From Coemansia sp. RSA 1804 (lineage: Eukaryota > Kickxellomycota > Kickxellomycetes > Kickxellales > Kickxellaceae), in NCBI GenBank assembly GCA_027578815.1, contig JANBTH010000119.1:1-33705 (forward strand): 33,705 nucleotides of DNA. The letters run 5' to 3'. This document shows positions 1-8,256 of this stretch, piece by piece (position 1 is the stretch's first letter; the number at the start of each line of letters is the position of its first letter). The translations under genes and the position numbers were made by a program. The notes under the pieces were generated by a model. It was not told where the DNA came from and ran no database searches. It saw nothing but the letters and a program-made list of their open reading frames with translations.

Positions 1-539
1 ATGCTAGCAAGCAGCATCTGGACAGTGGAAGCGTCTGTCAAAACCAACCAGTGTTTGGTATCAACAGCCTTGATGTCTCCATATGGCTCTGAAATTGGAC
101 TGCCAATTTGCACGTTATCATCTGTGACACTGCCAAATAATATTCCCTGGATTCTGTCATTAAAGTCGATTCCGGAATTGTAGAGGTTTTGTGCATACTG
201 AGCATATGAATAACACCCTGCCGTAATAGCTTCATCCCAACTGACAACAACAACAAGACTATTTGGTAATGGTGATAATGTGCCGTGTGTTGTGTTCTTG
301 GCGCTTATGTTCGATCCAAACGCACAGTTTTCAAGGATCTCCAAGTGAATAGGCTGAAAACCCCGGATTGATTCTGGCTGTGGTATGTGTTGATACAGTG
401 CAAAGCTGCGATAGCGATGTTGATTCCACAAGAGCTCAGCACCTGTTGTTTGAAGGGCTAGAAGGCTGAGTAGAACCCTTATCAAAAGCGTTGCAAGTGT
501 ACACTGGCACTGATCTGCAAAAAAGAAACGCAACATCAT
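1..539 (-). CDS. Partial secretory-pathway protein, possibly PA-domain-like N-terminus
   Basis: Reading the minus strand from the ATG at 539 gives an open frame of about 179 codons that runs off the left edge without a stop. A second ATG follows immediately at 536. The N-terminus has a hydrophobic stretch (TLATLLIRVLLSLLALQTTG) that fits a signal peptide. Two N-glycosylation sequons (NIS, NTT) follow within GSNISAKNTT, consistent with a luminal or extracellular domain. A later segment (SLVVVVSWDEAITAGCYSYA, then GILFGSV and HWLVLTD) alternates beta-like and helix-like stretches, as in protease-associated (PA) domains of membrane RING ligases and receptors. That assignment is a guess. The start is also uncertain: TTTCTTTTTTGCAG, ending at base 515, looks like a 3' splice site, so the true first exon may lie further right (a short frame starts at the ATG at 713). 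The C-terminal part is outside the window. Confidence 0.55.
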   Translation of the reverse strand, partial: MMLRFFFADQCQCTLATLLIRVLLSLLALQTTGAELLWNQHRYRSFALYQHIPQPESIRGFQPIHLEILENCAFGSNISAKNTTHGTLSPLPNSLVVVVSWDEAITAGCYSYAQYAQNLYNSGIDFNDRIQGILFGSVTDDNVQIGSPISEPYGDIKAVDTKHWLVLTDASTVQMLLAS

Positions 540-1336
540 TTGAACAGTCTATTTGATGTGCTGAAAATATATAATACGAATATATAAAGATATTAACAAG
601 AGAATAGGCAAAAGTAAACGAAAGCTACAGCAGCACTCAACACAGCCAAATAAATAGAATATCGAAAGAGCGTGGCTGAGCACTTTTGCTACGAGCTTGC
701 CAAGACGTGACATAACGAGAAATTAGAAATGTAGGAGCTCCACAATCAGCAGCACAGATCTTTGTTAGCTAGAAAAAGCAGCAACAATGGTCATCTCGCC
801 CACTCCTCAACTACTTTAGCACTGCCAGAAATGCACATATTTGAGGTGTCGCCTCAGTAGTAACATATTATTCATCATTTCAAATGTTTATAATAAGCAC
901 GATAACCAGACAACAACTAATCCTATAGACAAATAAAAGTGGATTGGTCCTTCAGCTGTTATAGGCAGACTCCTTTCGCATAAAAAAAGAGAGGCAACGA
1001 TTGCGCAAAACAAGCATATATGCAAGCATATGCAAGAAACCATGTGTGTTTATAGAACATCATGCAATTTTGAATGAAAGAAAACCAGGTTGCATAATAA
1101 ATTCTGCACCAGATGAACTTTGTTGAAAATGAGCTGGTTGTTATTTTTGGACAAGATTATGTGGCTTGCTCATGCCAAAAGAGCGGGCTAAATTTTCCTC
1201 CACTGTTGTTTACGACTTGTTTAATCATCAATTGCCTCCACACATGATGGTTTGGAGATGGTGCTGTGGCGATTAGATACTGTTTCGCACTTTGAAAATG
1301 TGTAAAATACAAAAAAAAATAAAAATAGAAATGTGT
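540..1336. other. Spacer between two minus-strand genes
   Basis: This AT-rich spacer of about 0.8 kb holds the 5' flank of the left-edge gene and the 3' flank of the MIL1-like gene. A TATA-rich run lies near 563-592. Two near-identical copies of CAAGCATAT occur at 1011-1032. A short minus-strand frame from the ATG at 713 contains a hydrophobic stretch and could be a missed first exon of the left-edge gene, but I cannot show this. I see no other gene. Confidence 0.5.
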
Positions 1337-4300
1337 CTATAAATGTTGCTGCTGGCGTTGCTGGAGTCTGTTGTCATGGTGCGCTGTCTCATGTGCATCT
1401 TGCTCAGGTTGTCTCATGTTGTCGCAGTCTACAACAAGTGCTGGCATCGTTGATGGGACTTCCCTTATGCCTACCCCAAGTGCTGCCAGCTCTCGTGCGG
1501 CCTCATCAACCTCGCTGGGCGCTGCAGCTAGTGTTGCGGATTCAGATCCTGGTTTATTCTGGCGGCCAGCATCTCCTAAGACTGGAGAACTATTTGATCC
1601 AGACTCCCAAAAGGTCCACCTCCATGGCCACAGATTCTTCTTTTTTCTCTCATGTTCTTCAAGCATCTCTGCTGCCTTTTCAAGCTCGGAAATCATTGCG
1701 CGGTCATCCTCGGCGCTTCCTGACACTTCGTTGGGATCGTGCAAATCTGTACTAGTAACAGGCGTGCCTAGCCTCTGAAGAAGCTTTGGTATGACTTCGC
1801 GGTAAGCATTGTGGCCTGGGACATCCTCAGAGACATCGACATTTTCGAGACCTTTAACGCCAGATATCGGATGGAGTCCAGCGACCAATCTGCGACCAAG
1901 GTTGGTTGTGCGGTAGAAGAATCCAAGTATCCAGTCCTTTGAGCTGTACGCATTTACAAACCGCCCTCCAACAACGCTAGCAACAGTGCGCCACTCTTCC
2001 TCTGTAGCAACAACGGGTGCCCCGAACAGGTACACATCCTCAACAAGACCATATGCACTCATCTTTGCCAGTTCCAGAAGAGCGTAAAAGATGAGGCGGG
2101 CGCCAACAGAGTATCCTATAAGTGTGATGGGCCGCTGGCCCTGCACCCTTTGAAGCAGCAGATCAGCAATGACAGGACCTGCGCTAGAAGCCAGCTCGCA
2201 TGCATTGGACCACGGATTATCCAGCACATAGCCTAGCTTTGCTAGCCACATTGGAATGGAAAGCGGACCAAGCAAGCTTGGCAAAACGGTGTGCTGGAGA
2301 GTCTGTGTTAGCGTTATAGAGAAGACTTCGCCGACAATCATGCGCAGAGAGCTGCCCAGCTGGCGCAACGCCTCAGCCTCCCAGAAAAGGCTGCAGTGGT
2401 CGCCGTTTATCGGATGGAGCGTTGAGAACGAGAACACGCCATTGTCTGCTTTGCCCAGCCAGCCAGGAATCGTTAGTATTAGATTGGTCTGCCTTTCATC
2501 GATGCAAGGGATAAACTCAAACTGCTCTGCAAAGCGAGTCCGTCGGGTCATTTGCCGCCCAGCCATCCCACTTCCGGTTAAAGTAGCTGCGCCAGTGATA
2601 AGCGCAGTCCCGCCAATGCTTCCAAAAAAGGCACCCGTGTTGGCTACGCCAATTGCACCAAGCGTTGCGCCTATCCCTGCACCGATTGCAGGAGCTAGCA
2701 GACCTGCACTCAGCCCAATAACCAGACCGCCGCCAACTGTGGCCAGACCAATAATCATCAGACGCTTCCTCTTATTTTTCCCAGATCTCTCCTTCACAGC
2801 AGTCATAGCCGAATCCTTTGCTGCTGACGTCAGATCGACAGCATAGTCGTGTAGTGAAAGCTGCTGGGTGACGCGGCGCTCGCACTTCATGGTTTCAATC
2901 CATGGGTAGTCAAGTGCCTCCGACAGCCGACGAAGAAGATAGCGGCTGCGGCTGTCATATACGTCGTCGCTTAAAAGCAGCAGAAACATATCAAGAACAA
3001 GCGTTGCACGGACGTCAATAGCAAGTGTCTGCTCAGCATCAACTCTCGTCAGCGTCAGATCATCAGTTTCGCTTTCTACAGCATATTCCGTTTTCTTTGG
3101 TGACTTCAGCACCCCAGGATCCAAAGAATGCGTGATGCTAGTTGTTCTGCTTTTATATGAGACGCTGGCGGCAGCTTCTTCGCCTAAATTGGCTTTGGCA
3201 CCCAGAAGGTCAGGTTGCGTTCGCTCGGGACTAATTGAGCTGCGGCGGCTCGAGCACGCACTGTGTATTTCGCTTGATGTGCTGGATCTATGTTCGTCTT
3301 CAGACGTATGGCCAGATCCGGAATCAACAGTATGCACGGGTAGCATCGAGTACTGCGAATAGACGTCGGTTTTGTCTGCAACTGGTGCTTTTTTCCGCCC
3401 AAGCCAGCCAAGGTGGAGTCCTCTGGTAGATTCGCTACTTGAGCGCTCGTCACAGCTACCGCGAAGTGCCTTTATTAATTCCTCATCAGACGCAGCATGC
3501 ATTACCGCTAGATCCTGATCGGCTTCTACATAGACGGTATTGCCTTGTGCTGCAAGAGATTGTGCCATATCTGCCGCAGTGATCTTGTGGCGTGGAAGAA
3601 CCTCGACCATGCGCTGCTCTTCGGGAGATAGACATATATGCGCATACATTTTGCGCATCAGCCGTCGAGAAAAGTTCATAAAGCTTGCTGTTGAAGATTG
3701 GGACTCTTTAAACTGAACATTTAGACGCTCCTGGATGTCTACGAGCAGGAGATAAATCAGACCCACATATGCAATTTTTTGCTCCTCTGAAAGTATACTG
3801 TCCACTGCTTGTAACTGGGTCTTGCGCTCGGCCTCGAGTAGCTTTGCCTCTTCAAGCTCCAAGATGTTTTGCATGGCAGAAATGCTTCCAGTGCTCATGG
3901 GCGAGCACAAGGCAGAATCACTGCTTGCTATACTAGCTCTGCCGCTTGAGCATGTCACACCGTCCGTGCTTGTTGACGCGGCCCTTTCAGCGCTCTGGGC
4001 TCTGCGCAATTTATCAACCATAAAGCGGGGAAGATGTGAGTCGGATCCATATTCGCCATAGCTCGTTGTGGGCTCCAATCTGCTGTTTTTTGCTCGTTTG
4101 AACAAAGGAAAGTTCCCACCCAAACTCTTGCGTGTCCCAGTCCTAGGCTGGCCGGAATTTCTGTACGAGCTCTTGCTCTGGCGATTAGAGCTGGTGCCGC
4201 CGTTTGATGTCGTCTCCGCAACGCTGTGGACTACTGTGTTTAGCGGCGTATGATGGTAATGACTGGTTCTGCTTGTTGATATGGATGTGTGATCCATACG

Positions 4301-4648
4301 CTGTGCCTTGTGTCTGTCATAGCCAACTCCAACATCCTTTGGAGCAGTGCTTCCCATTGCCGCAGTGAGTGTTGCTGGGTCAGTGAAAAAGTCCTTTCGT
4401 CGGTCGTATCTGAAGGCCATTGCGGCGGGTTCCGAGCCCAACGAAAGCGAGTCTCTAGCGTTTGCTGTCATTGGTAGTAAATTCGATGTTGTGCTAGATA
4501 AAGGACGCGGCGAATGAAGCGCATTCTGGTAAAGGTTTGTCGAAACGTTGAGCGAATCGTCCGAGTCCTTTGTTGTGTCGGTGCTTTGGCTGGGCTTTAC
4601 GCGGCTATTTAGGTTTCTTCTCCGGTTACTGTTCCCAGTTGACGCCAT
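1337..4648 (-). CDS. MIL1: DUF726 / TMCO4-type alpha/beta-hydrolase-like protein (Mil1 family)
   Basis: An uninterrupted frame of about 1103 residues. The frame is open upstream to 4678, but the first ATG is at 4648, with A at -3 and G at +4, so I start there. The first ~230 residues are Ser/Thr-rich and basic, probably disordered. A middle helical region follows. Residues ~629-696 form a very Gly/Ala-rich hydrophobic hairpin (GLLAPAIGAGIGATLGAIGV) typical of DUF726. After it come ILTIPGWLG and the nucleophile elbow GYSVGA with Ser847. Asp in YSSKDWIL and His in PGHNAY are plausible triad partners. The family includes animal TMCO4 and yeast Mil1 (YFL034W), a putative lipase reported to work with AP-1 clathrin adaptors; enzymatic activity is not well established. 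The tail is acidic, then Gln-rich. It lies divergent to the SH3 membrane-protein gene across ~0.6 kb. The family call is firm; orthology to MIL1 specifically is likely. Confidence 0.88.
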   Translation of the reverse strand: MASTGNSNRRRNLNSRVKPSQSTDTTKDSDDSLNVSTNLYQNALHSPRPLSSTTSNLLPMTANARDSLSLGSEPAAMAFRYDRRKDFFTDPATLTAAMGSTAPKDVGVGYDRHKAQRMDHTSISTSRTSHYHHTPLNTVVHSVAETTSNGGTSSNRQSKSSYRNSGQPRTGTRKSLGGNFPLFKRAKNSRLEPTTSYGEYGSDSHLPRFMVDKLRRAQSAERAASTSTDGVTCSSGRASIASSDSALCSPMSTGSISAMQNILELEEAKLLEAERKTQLQAVDSILSEEQKIAYVGLIYLLLVDIQERLNVQFKESQSSTASFMNFSRRLMRKMYAHICLSPEEQRMVEVLPRHKITAADMAQSLAAQGNTVYVEADQDLAVMHAASDEELIKALRGSCDERSSSESTRGLHLGWLGRKKAPVADKTDVYSQYSMLPVHTVDSGSGHTSEDEHRSSTSSEIHSACSSRRSSISPERTQPDLLGAKANLGEEAAASVSYKSRTTSITHSLDPGVLKSPKKTEYAVESETDDLTLTRVDAEQTLAIDVRATLVLDMFLLLLSDDVYDSRSRYLLRRLSEALDYPWIETMKCERRVTQQLSLHDYAVDLTSAAKDSAMTAVKERSGKNKRKRLMIIGLATVGGGLVIGLSAGLLAPAIGAGIGATLGAIGVANTGAFFGSIGGTALITGAATLTGSGMAGRQMTRRTRFAEQFEFIPCIDERQTNLILTIPGWLGKADNGVFSFSTLHPINGDHCSLFWEAEALRQLGSSLRMIVGEVFSITLTQTLQHTVLPSLLGPLSIPMWLAKLGYVLDNPWSNACELASSAGPVIADLLLQRVQGQRPITLIGYSVGARLIFYALLELAKMSAYGLVEDVYLFGAPVVATEEEWRTVASVVGGRFVNAYSSKDWILGFFYRTTNLGRRLVAGLHPISGVKGLENVDVSEDVPGHNAYREVIPKLLQRLGTPVTSTDLHDPNEVSGSAEDDRAMISELEKAAEMLEEHERKKKNLWPWRWTFWESGSNSSPVLGDAGRQNKPGSESATLAAAPSEVDEAARELAALGVGIREVPSTMPALVVDCDNMRQPEQDAHETAHHDNRLQQRQQQHL

Positions 4649-5267
4649 TCTGTTATTGAGGCTAAATGCACACTTCAATCCAGCCCCTAAAACGTAGTAC
4701 TACAATAAAATTAAAATAAAGCAAAACAAAAGGCCTTCCAAGGCTACCAATTAAAAGTAATGGAAAGAAGAGCAAGCGTGACAAGGACAGTAAGAATAAA
4801 TGGCTGCTGGATGATATGGTGCTTTGAAAACGTTTTGTGCTGTGGTGAGCGAGCGGATTAGAGAAAGTCACTTTCCCTTTTCCCCATCCCACTCGTCTTT
4901 CTTCAAACGCGCATGGCATTTCAATAAAACCTCAAGGTTTTTCCCTTCAACCAAAAGAGATCAGAGTCTGCAAGATCTAGGAGATGAAAGCAGGGCTTCC
5001 ACATTGCACCAATAACGTTTTCCAATTAATCATCTCAGAGGCATAAACCAGGAGAAACGTTCAGGAGCTGTTTGGATGATATACACGGTCTTGGATACTT
5101 GTGCAATGTGGTGGCGGTTGTGGCATGAAGGGGAGAAATAACACATACGGCACTTCTCTTGTGTCTTGCGTGCGAAAGCATGTTGGCTATTGTTTATTTC
5201 TTCTTGTCTTGTTCCATCTGTTATTCAAAGAGCTGATAATAGCCTCTAGCATCGTATTATCCTTCAG
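4649..5267. promoter_or_regulatory. Divergent promoter region
   Basis: About 620 bases separate the ATG of the minus-strand DUF726 gene from the ATG of the plus-strand SH3 membrane-protein gene, so both promoters and 5' UTRs must lie here. The half next to the DUF726 gene is pyrimidine-rich on the minus strand. The stretch before 5268 includes a pyrimidine-rich part (5200-5225). I see no clear TATA box or named operator. Confidence 0.5.
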
Positions 5268-7163
5268 ATGGTATTGAAAGAACTAGGAAAGCTCATTATG
5301 TGTGCTGTATTGCTTGCATCCCAATGCCGAGCAGCCAACATATCAGAGCTGGCACCGGCAGGCCTGCCCAGCGATGGAATATACAGTATGTTGCGTCTTC
5401 ACAGCCAGGATAACAATAGACAGGACATCTGGCCGTCCTCTGACAGCGGTAGCAACAGCACACACCGATGCTTTCCTCTACGGCAGTCGAGATATTGTGG
5501 CGACGGCTTTGGAGACTACTACATGTCGATGCTAGTCACCATTGGAGGCAGACATGTATCAAGCGCCAGTGAGCTTGATTCTGTTATGGACGCATATTTT
5601 GATTCACCCGATGAGCGGCGCTACATAAACAGCTTTTTTGGCTGCCAGAAGTGGTCCGGAAGCCCAGCGCCACGGTTTAGGATTGTATACACGTGCCGCA
5701 GTCTTCTTGAAAGCCACGAGGCAGTTACATGTAACAGGCATCACAAGCCACCGGCTCTTTGTGGCAGCGCCTGTGATGCTTATGTTGATGAGTGGGCGGT
5801 GCTTACAAAAAACGTGAGCATGTGTAGCAACACGACCATAGCGGAGCTGCGCCGTACCAATCTTGCTGATAGTTGCAGTGCCTGGCCCTACAATGGAACT
5901 GAGGCGGACGGATGCATTTCCAGCACACAAAGCGGTGCAGGGATATGCGGATTCCCAATTGGGCAGATGTCCACGGAGTCGGCGCTCGTACACAATGTTC
6001 ACCGGGTGTGTGACTTTTGCAAAAGCGCAAATGACCGCTGCTGCCACGGATCGTTTGTAGCAGGAAAGTGCAAGAAAAACGGTGCACAGAAACACATGGT
6101 ATTCTATCTGGCACTGACAATATCCATGGGTGTGGTACTTTTGATGCTTATAGCAGTGGCAGGAGTAGCAACTGTCTGGTATATACATTCAACTTGCACG
6201 AGTAAAAAAGCATTGCTAAAGGACAGCAATAACAACAAAAACGAGAACAACAGTAGTAGCATTTCTGCTACCGCTTCGATTAACAATACTGATGGTGGAA
6301 TGGCCGAGTCCCGGGACACAGTACGGCGGACAACATCGCTTGTAATCGATACTGCGATAAAGGAATACAACATCCGTATCACGTCTCCAGAAAGTCCTTT
6401 GCATTCCACAGGATCGTGTCAAAGTGTATATCCGCAGCCACAGCATGACGATGCAGATGATAGAGCGCACACTTCTAAAGATTCGCAGATACAGTCCTCT
6501 CAACAGCAATGCCACCAGACAGCCAAGGAAAACGACATTCCGCACATTTTAGCATATATGCGGATAGGCATGAAACAGTTCCTTGAAACCCCCTTGTTAA
6601 AGCGGATTCGCAAAAGTGCGCTTGAGCCAGAAGATAAACAAAATACACAAAGCCCAAGGCTTGCTATTGATACCGAGACATCCGCCTCAAATGTAAACAC
6701 CATAGCGATACCATGTGAACAAGAGCCATCTGATGATTCTGGAGATGTTGATATGCAGACAAAGAATGAATCGATGGATAGTTGCTCAGCAGGCACCCAT
6801 CGAGGAATTAGGATCCGAAACCAATCACTTCGTGGCCATATAAAACAGCCTAGCGTTGACGAGTCTGCATCAAGGCCGATAATTTACGAGAACTCGGACT
6901 GCAATGGTCTCAACCACCTAAAGGAAAGGATTTACGACGATGTCTTGTCACAGACCTCAATGAACGAGGTATTCACTGTTCTATATCCCTACTCTTCCGT
7001 TGAAGAAGATGAGTTGTCAATATCGCCAGGAGAGAGCATCTGTATACTTCGGTTGTTTTCTGACGGCTGGGCGTTTGTCCAGCGTAAAAACGATTGCAGC
7101 ATTGGTGCAATACCTGTGGTGTGCCTTGATATTACTAGCATCGACAAAGACATTCTCTTGTGA
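5268..7163 (+). CDS. Single-pass membrane protein: Cys-rich ectodomain, TM helix, C-terminal SH3
   Basis: A 631-residue intact frame. Residues 1-22 are a signal peptide (LGKLIMCAVLLASQCRA). The ectodomain, ~23-275, has 16 cysteines after the signal peptide and several N-glycosylation sequons, so it is probably disulphide-bonded and extracellular. One transmembrane helix spans ~277-306. It is followed by lysines (stop-transfer) and an Asn/Ser-rich cytoplasmic linker. Residues ~568-621 form an SH3 domain: VLYPYSS (ALYDY-like), DELSISPGE, DGWAFVQ and GAIPVVCL, with the usual final Tyr replaced by Cys. The layout matches fungal signalling proteins of the Fus1 type (ectodomain-TM-SH3), but Fus1 lacks such a Cys-rich domain, so this is not a simple orthologue. 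The spacing CGSACDAYVDEW...C recalls Frizzled-type cysteine-rich domains; that is a guess. Likely role: cell-surface sensing or cell-cell contact, with proline-rich partners inside. Confidence 0.85.
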   Translation: MVLKELGKLIMCAVLLASQCRAANISELAPAGLPSDGIYSMLRLHSQDNNRQDIWPSSDSGSNSTHRCFPLRQSRYCGDGFGDYYMSMLVTIGGRHVSSASELDSVMDAYFDSPDERRYINSFFGCQKWSGSPAPRFRIVYTCRSLLESHEAVTCNRHHKPPALCGSACDAYVDEWAVLTKNVSMCSNTTIAELRRTNLADSCSAWPYNGTEADGCISSTQSGAGICGFPIGQMSTESALVHNVHRVCDFCKSANDRCCHGSFVAGKCKKNGAQKHMVFYLALTISMGVVLLMLIAVAGVATVWYIHSTCTSKKALLKDSNNNKNENNSSSISATASINNTDGGMAESRDTVRRTTSLVIDTAIKEYNIRITSPESPLHSTGSCQSVYPQPQHDDADDRAHTSKDSQIQSSQQQCHQTAKENDIPHILAYMRIGMKQFLETPLLKRIRKSALEPEDKQNTQSPRLAIDTETSASNVNTIAIPCEQEPSDDSGDVDMQTKNESMDSCSAGTHRGIRIRNQSLRGHIKQPSVDESASRPIIYENSDCNGLNHLKERIYDDVLSQTSMNEVFTVLYPYSSVEEDELSISPGESICILRLFSDGWAFVQRKNDCSIGAIPVVCLDITSIDKDILL

Positions 7164-8256
7164 ATTTGTGCTTAAAATCCCTGTATACGGTGTTTAGAAT
7201 AAATATGTCGATGATGAAAGGGAGATCTGCTCTGCATGCAATGCAATATCCCTATGCTACCCTGAACTCCTTTGAAAAAGTAGAATGCTGTAGAATATTA
7301 CTACCATCTGAATGCAACAAGCCAACGTTGGAAGGTTGTAGTCGCAAGTGCAAGCATTGCGTTTTTATAATGCAAAATCCATCTAGCAAGGCGAGGCACG
7401 CTGTTCTATAGTAGCATGGGCATGCAGTTGTCTAAAAAAGAGATTACAGATAAAAACATGATGTTTATTTTTCATATTCAGGTCTGCACTTTATACATGT
7501 ATTACTGTGCGCGTGTATTCTTGCGACTGACCAAAATGTTATTTTCAATATTAGAAATAACCTATGAAAACAGGGAGTCCCCCTTTAAAATAATTACTCT
7601 TATCTAATAAAGAAGAAAACAGTGTGCAGATTGCATCTCAACCAAAACACGTAACCAAGAAAAGCTAGAGGGCTCTCATAAAATAATAGCATTCCGTACA
7701 CGCTCATATATTAATACAACCCTTCTCTTCGTTGTAGAATTGACGCATTCCTCCACACTCGCTCATTCTCTCCCACACTTCTGCTACCTCTACATATATC
7801 TAAAGACATTGTCAATATATGCAGTTTATCAGCCATATTTGCCGGGCTCTTCAAAAAAGGAGAATTCAAAACAACCTTTTAATCTTCAGCCACATTCTCT
7901 CACTCGAATCCTCATTCCACTCAGCCAGAACACATTATTGCTTCATTTGAGCTAAAAAATAATTATTTGCAGCTTTAGATCCGCGTTCCCGAGAGCCGTG
8001 ACTTGCAAGCCGCTGTTGTTACTTGAAGAGAAACGCATTCGACAACAATAGACAAGAAGCGGGGGGCCATTTGCATTAATCAGTCTTTCTTTTGCAATTC
8101 TATAGAACGCGGCAACAAGCCCATCGTAAACCACCAGTCCTCCTCTTTTTCTTTTGCCACAATACTTCAACTTTCTCTCCCTAAAGCGCGCGTTGTCTTT
8201 CGTCCGTCCCCTCCGTTTATTCTTCAGCTCCCAATCAATCCTTCAACAAAGCAAGA
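7164..8256. other. Long spacer upstream of the subtilisin gene
   Basis: About 1.1 kb between two plus-strand genes. The left half (7210-7700) is AT-rich with only short, non-protein-like frames. From ~7735 to 8250 the plus strand is strongly C/T-rich (for example around 7745-7800 and 8165-8250), as is common in promoters and 5' leaders of filamentous fungal genes. I therefore take this as the protease promoter and leader. No gene or repeat is evident. Confidence 0.45.
7198..7203 (+). terminator. Candidate polyadenylation signal AATAAA
   Basis: A canonical AATAAA hexamer lies 35 bases after the stop codon of the SH3 membrane-protein gene, a sensible position for its 3' end. Fungal poly(A) signals are loose, so this is only a candidate. 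Confidence 0.4.

Noticed and set aside
2256..2846. 196-codon plus-strand frame
   Set aside because: Lies antisense to the Gly-rich hairpin and hydrolase domain of the MIL1-like gene, which has clear homology on the other strand.
4649..4678. Ten-residue N-terminal extension of the MIL1-like protein
   Set aside because: It begins at TTG; the ATG at 4648 has a good start context.
5604..6188. 194-codon minus-strand frame
   Set aside because: Antisense shadow of the SH3 membrane-protein ectodomain; no recognisable features.
7416..7607. 63-codon plus-strand frame in the spacer before the protease
   Set aside because: AT-rich, hydrophobic noise without features; likely chance.
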